Shown here in pieces: positions 13,701 through 17,404 of a DNA stretch of 29,234 nt. Numbering within the stretch: position 1 is the first letter of the stretch; every line of letters starts with the position of its first letter. Made by a program: the position numbers and the translations under genes. The stretch lies in IMG/VR virus record IMGVR_UViG_3300025674_008457, positions 1-29,234 of that record. The stretch is one strand, 5' to 3'. The notes beneath the pieces were generated by a model, which had not been told where the DNA came from, searched no databases, and worked only from the letters and a program-made list of their open reading frames with translations. The DNA is from a virus.

Positions 13701-13865
13701 ACATCAAATTATTATGGCAACTTTAGTTGGGGCAAAATTGTTCTTTCAGAACCACTGGAAAATGGTGTATTTAATTCTTATACAACCAATGGAGTAGGTG
13801 GAATATCATCCTCCACTTTAGTCAATAGAACCGCATCTTTGAAATATTTAAATTACACCAGTTAA
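1701..13865 (+). CDS. 7: Giant gp7-like baseplate wedge protein with repeat modules and a YHYH domain
   Basis: 4054 residues, about four times T4 gp7 (1032). Residues 1-250 look homologous to the C-terminal part of T4 gp7: IVENQLPNFIAEDSPLLVEF near residue 11 and DFYTSKGTDKSFKILFGALY at 203-222. From memory T4 has DFYSTKG...SYKFLFKVLY. The rest is a chain of beta-rich modules: H-G-x-x-T-G-[DE] modules, G-x-G-Y modules, a YHYH domain (about 1254-1380, GWAYDGNPIYGPYG at 1266 onward), two copies of a ~100-residue domain (2705-2926), an IQINNEIMK/H-S-S-G module near 3130, and an FVNDILQKPGE...FSEAPKEGD module near 3570-3600. No signal peptide or membrane segment is seen. Position directly between gp6 and gp8 supports gp7, the wedge initiator. 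The modules presumably extend the baseplate periphery (inference). The frame is unbroken over 12 kb. The start ATG at 1701 follows a weak A-rich leader. Confidence 0.8.
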   Translation: MSETRVKVQSIVENQLPNFIAEDSPLLVEFLKQYYVSQEYQSASADIIQNIDKYLKLEENASVTEFTYLSADVESYSTTIPAGALGVGGLISKFTQGFPDRYGLLLIDNEIITYEYKSQYAFENCKRGFSGVTSYTKTNTPDELKFESSAAASHTRQTKIYNLSSLFLKEFLQKIKRQFVPGFSDRTLDSDLNQRSFILNSKDFYTSKGTDKSFKILFGALYGEDVDVIKPRDYLFRPSDAGYRVTKDLVVEALSGNPLDLLNKTLYQDEYSDYNIENSYASITDVKKIFLGGKEYYQLGFDADYDKDLILQGSLYGNFSSHPKTIVVSQVSAGATVIDVDSTIGFPDSGTLISTFSSGTEVALTYSGKSVTQFYNVSNATSEISPETEIRLDVYAYGYAGITTQNPIKVRIGSVLSEVVIPDNTKLFSKNDTARIKTLGISSESVRRNNWIYNIANTYKVNSFILRDSSNYTYDLTTFDSNNFKIGDKLKITDSGSVSKDCTVVDIISEKSFSIRGQGQLNTNLTYTVSRYILKPNSSSYPYLNNNTANVQNVYTNYSDEVLVASPSLPAYYDQLLNPYNKKVTISGTFSGEVLQITSGSDHGFYTGDKIYYRPYEVVTTQLDDDLNEITTTTTSKFPELSEGLYYAKRVNSTSISLAKSPSNLENGEYISVSGTVISNTFEYYDFANKILKPQNILREIKEPTNKSGNYTTVPGKTGILVNGVEILNYKSSETVFYGQIDNIDVTAQGGGYDIINPPSLDVSDSQGIGATGICAVNGSLQRIEIIDGGFDYVNKPTVTITGGNGVNASADINMISVDHNVFFNAESTSSNVNLFTDTIGFSTYHKFRDYERVIYLPDNQKSVAGLTTESSYYVSVIDGFNIKLHEKQSEAISGINTVNLNDYGTGIHRFKSAVKKEIISEIIVKNSGEGYQNKQRTSQTSGISTSLNEINIKSHGYFTGEEITYSTTGSVISGLNTTSTYLVKKVSDDSFKLAPVGLGTTARNNFLDSEQFVDFSSTGSGVHSFNYPPINVKIVGNIGVSTLSGQDFSAKVQPIFRGSIDSIHLTSNGANYGSEDIINYNRQPIFDFRSGTGAELIVITNDRGGIQEVLVTRPGSGYNSPPNLVINGKGNYAKLTPIIENGQLIEVKVIKSGIGYDGTTTVDVISAGENCRLFANIQKWTVNLFQKYFNTITPDDGIVTTSDRDSYGLQYCHLYAPRKLRQSLYSKSQSGDTNVIRDLILYGIFDLREVNNEEISSSYHSPIIGWAYDGNPIYGPYGFSTPTGGVAKAMQSGYQLVSKSNRPSLVYFPQGFFNEDYEFKNNGDLDEHNGRFCVTPDYPNGVYAYFSTISSDLVDTDGPFKGYKRPSFPYFIGSSFYSQPINFNFSKESNQDDYSFTGFKWFRNTTNYKLKGSNSSYNYVFNPDKVKNQTVNVNYASTGKVKRVGILTGGTNYNVNDRLLFDNSGTGGNNAAARVEKVFGKSVLSVSAATTSFSSVEFATLDGTGSVIGFTTAPHGLKNLELINLSGFNTYFSSLEGSYTLGIRTDNFVTTLGISTIGITGLTTYFYVSGILEFPYIRENDILGIGTQEKVKVLNVDSTVGRIRVLREYDSTVSSAYSATTVLYEDPRKLRINTGFKTDYSYSTNSELYFEPKESVGVGTIASVGIGTTVVFSLPGAGLTQVFVPYQSIYLPNHNLKTGEKVEYSTHGGTEITVFNGNISFALPQNQDLYVAKISNNLIGISTVKVGLGTTGSFVGVGTTNATGLLFFENFGTGDYHSFTTKKQSIVGEISKNIVTVATASTHGLLTGDSIEFSSIPINQETIVVKYDDSNRRSVFNPKSFESADIDVSEDTIYIENHNLNTGDKVIHTSTSPSGGLVNEKIYYVLYFTKDKVRLCNTRYDLSLSIPNYVDITSASDGVLSLVNPQLNLYRNKIIKFDLSDSSLSYLSGPTLYSAFQLNFYSDSHYHYEFDGTGTSNNFEVVRTGKVGIDTTASVSLILNDYVSDTLYYRLENVNSDFISDTKKEIITDNDVFNNNQINLIDSVYSGTHRITGIGTTNTFTFNLTSYPEESSYTASNANLYYETTSTTAYGSISKVNVINGGSNYQFTPGISSVITSYGSGAIFESDSDSIGKIVKSEIENIGFDYPTDLTLSPSLNLPEILNIEPLTSFNSIGITSAGKNYLTSPGLVVIDGFTKKVVSDVDLRYDLGATNVRIVKNTYGMYNTTPTIIPIYNSNGVGINTISYNSTTKDVTVGFNTGFSDSFPFAVGDEVLIENTSVGVGSTARGFNSSGYDYKLFTLTSVNPALGGNTGSVTYNISEYLTTNEFPGIFDELNSAGRIVNKNDFPVFDIKLRKNDFFEGEQVFSQSGSGIVESWNNKIEYLKVSTDSDLLIGEVLTGQSSNTRGVVKKKIDFDSFVKLAPISLLNKGWTYDTGFLNNNVQRIADNNYYQYFSYSLKSRVPYETWEEPVQSLNHTGGFLKFSDLMIENQDGDRNSAIVFSDDSITDVVVDLVGSGNLNCVYTFDLATETTTRIGTGLVSDEVILQNRILTDYFESVGNRVLIIDDISDQFNDRARPTRFSTIDQFELDSVRTKKYFTFVRDKRYTLERQIMVVSLLHDNVNGYLNQYGRVETYLDLGSFDFSITSTLGQLNFYPIKYSVNDYDISYISHDLKDSVSGIGQSSLGNVVNINSTQTTFASGSSSAGTIVSIADTYRSAKVLVEIGGVDGSYYEFDEINLLQDGTNVDIVEYGQLTDHTSINPYGVPGLGTYIPYIDGSNIKIDFKPNAALGVGVTINTLVVSIASSTSAFVGVGTEELKSGYVSSGIASITASGSPVETVITEYPNNSSCAYYIVSVEDTTNQRYQMSEVIVIDDGADVSMTEYGIIQSHTSLGNVGAAISTNGTQLTFTPEPSIDVQVRVFQNALGLVKDSVSNTSIDLNNAEIVSSYGNYDGTEKSVKRSFDLTHNQNPIFLRYFNGSSSDIVNVSTDSIFIPDHYFVTGEEVRYSYAGAGTTQAIGIAATVVTGIGLTDKLPSSVYVVKVNESTIKLAESASNALKPTPVIFDITSVGIGTSHSFTATNQNAKGLIAIDNYIQSPIVGTSITTTLAKNITTVDNRLTFTGVTSFFSGNLIQINNEIMKVNTVGLGSTNIVLVDRPWMGTGLSTHSSGDVIRIIDGNYNIVENTIHFAEAPHGLTPIGSVTNPPNERDWVGIATHSTFQGRTFMRSGVTNTAQETYETNYIFDGISNQFTGIGKTFTLTADNQNITGFSTNNAVILINGVFQGPQGAQAELEDYTLIESAGISSIRFIGTASSVGYDVNNANVPVGGVIVSVGSSTGFGLQPLVSAGGTAVVSAAGTISAISIGNSGSGYRIGIQTVVNVGVQTASTGTPNIEFIGTASVSNGHIIGVAITNPGFGYTTTNPPIVVFDDPLSYSNIPLIYSSSSYQGIGTEAKIDVVVGQGSSVIDFTIKNTGYGYGQGEILTVEIGGNTGIPTDTTKPYEQFQVTIDKTYNDLFAGWVLGQLEVLDSFEDLFDGTTKKFPLKLGGNLVTIRAAKGSNIDIKSTLLIFVNDILQKPGEAYYFEGGSVVEFSEAPKEGDFVKVLFYKGSGDIDVIFRDVLESIKVGDEITLNYEPGFGQGPGLQEEVRVITGINTTDSLETNPYSGPGITTDDTLVRPVKWCRQTSDRIINGRIVGKDRIHYEPLINPSSYLINAVGIGSTTVYVDNIKPFFDAQNESPLLSFQNKVTFTSQDSLVAASATAIVSAAGTITSISITDGGYGYSSAPVVTLQSPVGLGSTLRASATSTISSGIVDTITVTDPGTGYTTTNPPVVLIEPPSLLDETVDTNLYSGDAGVIVGVGTTTIETIFDFHIPTDSFLRDPSIVGSAITISGISTGDFFVVYNSNVGLATTSINSFDTSNNIIGVGTQYLDNVYFVSSYVDVSTNIIGIGTTNIRRVYARTTAGLGTINFSTTNITFDSTSYEFSSVDVSSGSFLGISTSNYYGNFSWGKIVLSEPLENGVFNSYTTNGVGGISSSTLVNRTASLKYLNYTS
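3495..4780 (+). repeat. H-G-x-x-T-G-[DE] modules, first group (three copies)
   Basis: Three copies of a ~75-residue module, at about 3495-3740, 4216-4440 and 4557-4780. The pattern is H-[GN]-[LFY]-x-T-G-[DE]-x-[IV]-x-Y, then a YYV/YLV strand with a short charged turn and [IF]-x-L, then G-[TS]-G-[IV]-H-x-F. Examples are HGFYTGDKIYY, HGYFTGEEITY and YYVSVIDGFNIKL. The copies are diverged at DNA level. A G-x-G-Y block separates the first copy from the second. Confidence 0.75.
3921..4139 (+). repeat. G-x-G-Y repeat block in gp7-like protein, block 1
   Basis: Encodes two successive ~35-residue units of the form [IV]-x-x-[IV]-x-[IV]-x-x-x-G-x-G/F-Y-x-x-x-P-x-[VL]-x-[VI], ending in a GxGAxA-type turn (GGGYDIINPPSLDVS and GGFDYVNKPTVTITG). 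This is the founding example of a module that recurs in five genes of the window. Confidence 0.72.
4867..5210 (+). repeat. G-x-G-Y repeat block in gp7-like protein, block 2
   Basis: Three units with the cores SNGANYGSEDI, RPGSGYNSPPNLVING and KSGIGYDGTTTVDVI. The block ends shortly before the YHYH domain. A further single unit, TGGTNYNVNDRLLFD, lies just after that domain at about 6018-6170. Confidence 0.7.
5460..5835 (+). other. YHYH domain within the gp7-like protein
   Basis: Residues about 1254-1378 of the giant protein. Y1260-H1261 is followed by GWAYDGNPIYGPYGF, then YEFKNNGDLDEHNGRF, then TPDYPNGVYAYF and PYFIG. This succession is the signature of the YHYH domain family, found in bacterial secreted proteins and marine phage virion proteins. 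Its biochemical function is not established as far as I know. It is flanked by G-x-G-Y repeats on both sides, so it looks like an inserted globular unit. Confidence 0.85.
6190..7480 (+). repeat. H-G-x-x-T-G-[DE] modules, second group
   Basis: Further copies at about 6190-6420 (degenerate, HGLKNLELINLSG), 6765-7040 (HNLKTGEKVEY ... LYVAKISNNLIGI ... GTGDYHSF) and 7080-7480 (HGLLTGDSIEF, then HNLNTGDKVIH ... YYVLYFTKDKVRL). The GIGTT/GLGTT/GVGTT pentapeptide is concentrated between them. One more copy lies at 10670-10935 (HYFVTGEEVRY ... VYVVKVNESTIKL). Confidence 0.72.
7975..8295 (+). repeat. G-x-G-Y repeat block in gp7-like protein, block 3
   Basis: Three diverged units with the cores NGGSNYQFTPGISSV, NIGFDYPTDLTLSP and SAGKNYLTSPGLVVIDG. 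Confidence 0.62.
9813..10478 (+). repeat. Tandemly duplicated ~100-residue domain in gp7-like protein
   Basis: Two copies, at 9813-10113 and 10203-10478. Copy 1 contains AKVLVEIGGVDGSYYEFDEI, then VDIVEYGQLTDHTS, then an LGTYIPYIDGSNIKIDFKP stretch. Copy 2 contains AYYIVSVEDTTNQRYQMSEV, then VSMTEYGIIQSHTS, then LGNVGAAISTNGTQLTFTP. The order of conserved elements is identical, with clear amino-acid divergence, so this is an old internal duplication. Confidence 0.75.
11752..12195 (+). repeat. G-x-G-Y repeat block in gp7-like protein, block 4
   Basis: Three units with the cores NSGSGYRIGIQTVV, NPGFGYTTTNPPIVVF and NTGYGYGQGEILTV. The lead-in VVSAAGTISAISI is nearly the same as the lead-in of the block at 12976 (IVSAAGTITSISI). 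Confidence 0.75.
12976..13215 (+). repeat. G-x-G-Y repeat block in gp7-like protein, block 5
   Basis: Two well-conserved units, DGGYGYSSAPVVTLQSP and DPGTGYTTTNPPVVLIEPP. The second is almost the same as the 11940-11990 unit (NPGFGYTTTNPPIVVFDDP). This is the clearest recent-looking duplication of the family inside this gene. Confidence 0.78.
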
Positions 13866-13868
13866 TAA

Positions 13869-13876
13869 AATAAATA
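13869..13876 (+). promoter_or_regulatory. Candidate T4-type late promoter (AATAAATA) before the fibre gene
   Basis: The 30-base gap after the gp7-like gene contains AATAAATA, one base from the T4 late -10 element TATAAATA recognised by gp55-type sigma. It ends 19 bases before the ATG at 13896, leaving room for a start site and a very short leader. The surrounding 18 bases (13862-13879) recur almost exactly at 17377-17394. Confidence 0.6.
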
Positions 13877-13895
13877 AAAGAAAACCTAAGTAACA

Positions 13896-15722
13896 ATGGC
13901 AAGAGTAGCAATAAACACCGGTTCAATAGCAAATGATGGAACAGGGGATACTCTGCGTGCTGCTGGTGGTATTATAAATTCTAATTTTTCTGATATTTAC
14001 AATTATTTTGGTGATGGAACCAATTTGAATTTCTCTGGCGGTAACTGGGAAGTTACCGCTGTTGGAATCAATACACTATCAAGTGTTGGAATAGGAACTA
14101 CAAATCCAAGGTTTGCATTAGAAGTTGGTGCTGTAGGTGCATCTGGCACGTCATTATGGGTAAATGGTAATGCAAGAGTAACTGGAATACTAACAGTAGG
14201 AACAGCATCAATTACACTCGACGGGTCTTCAAATACAATCAGTGTGGGATCTGGTGTAACTATTAATGGTTCTACAGGAATTATTGATGCAACATCAATT
14301 GTTGTTGGTGGAACTACTCTTACTGGCGCAGCAGTTACAAGAATTGAAGCTGGGTCTGGAATTTCTGTAGATCAAAATACTGGTCAAGTTACAATTACTG
14401 CTACTGGTGGTGGTGGAGAATCGTATTGGTCCCAAAATGCCACAGGTATTAATACAACATCAAATATTGGTATAGGAACTACAACGGCATCTAGTGCTCT
14501 TACAGTTCAAGGTAATACTTCTCTTGAAACTCTGAATGTTTCTGGGGTTTCTACTTTTAGTGGTGCAATTGACGCAAATTCTACCGCTAATTTCCAAGGA
14601 GATGTTACTCTCCAATCTAACTTAATTCTTGGAGATAATGACGAAATACAATTGGGTGCTGCTAGTGGTGGTGATCTTTTAATTACTCATCTATCATCTA
14701 CAAATAATTCACTAATTAGAAATAAAAATACTTCTGGATCATTTATTATTGATACTGCTACTGGAAGTCCTATTGAAATAAGACATAGTAGTGGTGGAGA
14801 ACCTATGGGGATATTTACTCCAAATGGTTCAGTAGATCTTTATTATGATAACTCTAAGAAGTTTGAAACTTTTGGTGCTGGTGTAACAATCACTGGAACT
14901 ACTTTTACTGACCAATTAAGTGTTTCTGGTGTTTCTACGCTTGGTACTGTTACTGGTGCTACTTACTATGGTGATGCTTCAAATGCTGCGGATGGCAGAT
15001 GGAATCTTTCTGCAAGTGGAACAGATCATTATATCTTTAGTGGTATTGGTATTACTGCAGGACTACAAAATGATCCAACTTTACATCTTCAAAGAGGTAG
15101 AGTTTATGAGTTTGTGAATGAAATGGGAGCACATCCATTCCAAATTCAACTTGATTATCAAAATACTTCAGGACAACCTTATAATGTTGGTGTGGTTAAT
15201 AATGGTGTTTCTAATGGCACTTTAAGATGGGAAGTTCCATTTAATGCGCCAAATACTCTTTATTATCAATGCACTTCTCACGTTGGTATGAGTGGTACTA
15301 TTCATATTGCACCATCTGGTTATGATGAACCAATAGGATTTAGAACAACTAGAACTGTAACTACAAGTTCTCTTGGTGCAGGTTCTTCAGAAAGCGTTAG
15401 TATCCAAGGATTCAAAACATATGGTTTGCTTAAAGTTGATATTGGAAATGCTGCTTGGGTAACTTTATATACAGACTCTGCATCTAGAACTGCCGACGCT
15501 TCAGCTAGAACACATTTACAAGATCCCGAACCAGGTTCTGGTGTTATTGCTGAAGTTTATACGGAAACTACAGGATCTAGTAGTTTTAAAATGTCTCCAG
15601 GAGTTATTGGGTGGAATAATGATTCCCCAACCGAAAATACAATTTATCTTCGAGTTTTAAATAATGAATCAACTTCAACTGCTATTGGTGTCACAATAAC
15701 ACTGGTCAAAATGGAGGACTAA
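13896..15722 (+). CDS. Tail-fibre-like virion protein with a cupredoxin (type-1 copper) domain
   Basis: 608 residues. Residues 1-50 (VAINTGSIANDGTGDTLRA, then IINSNFSDIYNYFGDGTNL) match an N-terminal segment shared by many marine phage fibre-like proteins. Residues 55-370 are fibre-type repeats, with VGIGTTNP at 64-71, IGIGTTT at 191-197 and LNVSGVSTFSG. Residues about 385-480 form a cupredoxin-like domain: a hydrophobic strand, MGAHPFQI with H413, NNG, LRWEVPFNAP, then YYQCTSHVGMSG with C459, H462 and M465. The C-x2-H-x2-M spacing is that of amicyanin-type blue copper proteins. Residues 490-608 (LYTDSASRTADASAR, GVIAEV, PGVIGWN) look like a C-terminal beta domain seen in other marine phage structural proteins. 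No T4 counterpart lies between gp7 and gp8. It is probably a peripheral baseplate fibre; the receptor is unknown. Its stop overlaps the protease start. Confidence 0.8.
   Translation: MARVAINTGSIANDGTGDTLRAAGGIINSNFSDIYNYFGDGTNLNFSGGNWEVTAVGINTLSSVGIGTTNPRFALEVGAVGASGTSLWVNGNARVTGILTVGTASITLDGSSNTISVGSGVTINGSTGIIDATSIVVGGTTLTGAAVTRIEAGSGISVDQNTGQVTITATGGGGESYWSQNATGINTTSNIGIGTTTASSALTVQGNTSLETLNVSGVSTFSGAIDANSTANFQGDVTLQSNLILGDNDEIQLGAASGGDLLITHLSSTNNSLIRNKNTSGSFIIDTATGSPIEIRHSSGGEPMGIFTPNGSVDLYYDNSKKFETFGAGVTITGTTFTDQLSVSGVSTLGTVTGATYYGDASNAADGRWNLSASGTDHYIFSGIGITAGLQNDPTLHLQRGRVYEFVNEMGAHPFQIQLDYQNTSGQPYNVGVVNNGVSNGTLRWEVPFNAPNTLYYQCTSHVGMSGTIHIAPSGYDEPIGFRTTRTVTTSSLGAGSSESVSIQGFKTYGLLKVDIGNAAWVTLYTDSASRTADASARTHLQDPEPGSGVIAEVYTETTGSSSFKMSPGVIGWNNDSPTENTIYLRVLNNESTSTAIGVTITLVKMED
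15132..15290 (+). other. Putative type-1 copper site in the fibre protein
   Basis: All four canonical ligands are present in the expected order: His413 (codon at 15132), Cys459 (15270), His462 and Met465. The preceding LQRGRVYEFVNEMGAHPFQI resembles the G-D-x-V-x-F/W-x-N ... H-x-[VF] lead-in of plastocyanin/amicyanin-type domains. Copper loading is inferred, not shown. Confidence 0.72.
15713..15717 (+). promoter_or_regulatory. Strong Shine-Dalgarno (GGAGG) inside the fibre gene end
   Basis: GGAGG sits four bases before the protease ATG at 15722, and the fibre stop TAA shares its last base with that ATG (TAATG). This is the classic layout for translational coupling and fixes the protease start. 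Confidence 0.85.
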
Positions 15723-17371
15723 TGGATAAGTACATAGTTGCAGTTAAAAAAGGAACTGACATTCAACAATTTTATGATGATATGGAAACTTCTGGTGGGA
15801 GTGAAACAATTCCGGAAAGAGAAGTTTCCTGCTATGACAGAAGACCAATTAGTAGAAACACTGGATATGATTTAACGGAGGATGAAGTTAATAATTTGCT
15901 TAATGATGAGAGGGTAATTGGTATCAGTAAGCAGTCGGTAATTGATTCTTTAATTAACAGACCTCTTTGGGAACAAACATCAAGTGATTTTGATAAAAGC
16001 GCATCAATATCAAACACCAACATAAATTGGGGACTTTATAGATGCACAAGAGGAACTCAAGTTTCAAATTGGGGGTCAGATGGTACAGTTGATGCATCTG
16101 CTACAATAAGAACTACTAGTTCTGGAAAAAATGTTGATGTTTTGATAGTTGATGGACATTTGAATCCAGACCATCCAGAGTTTGCAGTAAATCCTGATGG
16201 AACTGGTGGATCAAGAGTTCAGCAATTTAATTGGTTTTCTCTTACCAATCAAGTCACAGGAGGTGCTAATGGAACTTACACATATCGTTCTGGTACATCT
16301 CTAAACAATGCTAATGATAATCATGGAATGCACGTAGCAGGAATAGTTGCTGGGAATACTGTAGGTTGGGCAAGAGACGCAAACATTTATTATGTGAGTC
16401 CATATGACTCTCAAATAGCAAATCAGTATTTGTTTGAATATGTTAGAGCTTGGCATAATCAAAAAGAAATAAATGCATCTACAGGTAGAAGAAATCCAAC
16501 TATAGTCAATAATAGTTGGGGATCTTATAATGGAATCCCAAGAGATTCAAATACTTATGTATCTTATAGGGGAGTTAATAGTGGCACAAATCCAAGTGAC
16601 GGTGATTTAAATTCTCGTGGTGTTCTTTATTATGATGTATCAACCATTTATGTCGGGTATCAGGATCCAACTCTTGTTGCGGACATTGAAGATTGTGTTG
16701 ATGATGGAATAATTTTTGTTGGGGCTGCTGGAAATGAAAGTGAAAAGATAGATCAATATGGAGGAACTGACAGAGATAATGCTGTTATCTATGGCGGACC
16801 TTATTATTACATGAGAGGTTCTTGGAACACTGCAGCATTGCGTCCCAATAGTACAACTCGACTTAGTGTTTGTGTTGGTGCAGCAAGTGCATTGGTAAAT
16901 GAGTCAAAGGCAACTTTTAGTGACTGTGGACCACGAGTTGATATTTTTGCTCCTGGGGATAATATTATTTCTGCCGTGAATGATGGAACAGTAACGGGTG
17001 GAACGGTAACCACAGTTAATGACAGTAGAAATTCTTCATATAAATTTGCAAAATACGATGGAACAAGTATGGCATCCCCACAGGTTTGTGGTGTTCTTGC
17101 TTGTCTTCTTGAACAATATCCAGCAATGATGCAAAGTGATATTTTTGATTATATCGAGCAGCATCAAACAACAGGTCAAATGACAACCACAAGTGGCGGA
17201 GTCACTGATAATACAGATTTGCAAGGTGCGGGAAATTATTATCTTTTTTATTTTAAAGAAAGACCTGAAGAAGGCATATCTGTTCCAAGATATACTGTTA
17301 ATCCAAGAAGAGGAACTTCTAGTGGTGTCAAATATCCAAGGAGTAGAGTAAGACTTACAAAAGCATCATAA
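15722..17371 (+). CDS. Subtilisin-family (S8) serine protease
   Basis: 549 residues. Residues 1-80 look like an I9-type inhibitor propeptide (KYIVAVKKGTDI, then LTEDEVNNLLNDERVIGI). The catalytic domain follows, with Asp144 in VDVLIVDGHLNPDHPEF, His201 in NHGMHVAGIVAGN, oxyanion-hole Asn338 in FVGAAGNES, and nucleophile Ser449 in DGTSMASPQVCGVLACLLEQ. IVNNSWGS at about 261 is the usual S8 core strand. The full catalytic set is intact, so it is probably active. There is no signal peptide or membrane segment, and the C-terminal tail is basic (NPRRGTSSGVKYPRSRVRL). It is translationally coupled to the fibre gene, suggesting the two work together, for instance in fibre or baseplate maturation or as a virion-borne enzyme degrading host surface protein. 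Neither role is shown by sequence. T4 has no S8 protease here. Confidence 0.93.
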   Translation: MDKYIVAVKKGTDIQQFYDDMETSGGSETIPEREVSCYDRRPISRNTGYDLTEDEVNNLLNDERVIGISKQSVIDSLINRPLWEQTSSDFDKSASISNTNINWGLYRCTRGTQVSNWGSDGTVDASATIRTTSSGKNVDVLIVDGHLNPDHPEFAVNPDGTGGSRVQQFNWFSLTNQVTGGANGTYTYRSGTSLNNANDNHGMHVAGIVAGNTVGWARDANIYYVSPYDSQIANQYLFEYVRAWHNQKEINASTGRRNPTIVNNSWGSYNGIPRDSNTYVSYRGVNSGTNPSDGDLNSRGVLYYDVSTIYVGYQDPTLVADIEDCVDDGIIFVGAAGNESEKIDQYGGTDRDNAVIYGGPYYYMRGSWNTAALRPNSTTRLSVCVGAASALVNESKATFSDCGPRVDIFAPGDNIISAVNDGTVTGGTVTTVNDSRNSSYKFAKYDGTSMASPQVCGVLACLLEQYPAMMQSDIFDYIEQHQTTGQMTTTSGGVTDNTDLQGAGNYYLFYFKERPEEGISVPRYTVNPRRGTSSGVKYPRSRVRLTKAS

Positions 17372-17378
17372 TACCTTT

Positions 17379-17390
17379 AATAAATAAATA
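17379..17390 (+). promoter_or_regulatory. Candidate late promoter (overlapping AATAAATA pair) before gp8
   Basis: AATAAATA occurs at 17379-17386 and again at 17383-17390 in the 33-base gap between the protease stop and the gp8 start. The surrounding TTAATAAATAAATAAAA (from 17377) differs from 13862-13879 by one missing A. No good Shine-Dalgarno precedes the ATG at 17405. Confidence 0.6.
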
Positions 17391-17404
17391 AAAACTCCCG
17401 TCAA

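Noticed and set aside
1701-13865. Possible artificial fusion of several genes into one 12-kb frame
   Set aside because: No internal stop, ribosome site plus ATG pair, or late-promoter-bearing gap is evident, and module families run through the whole length. Very large structural genes are usual in marine T4-like phages.
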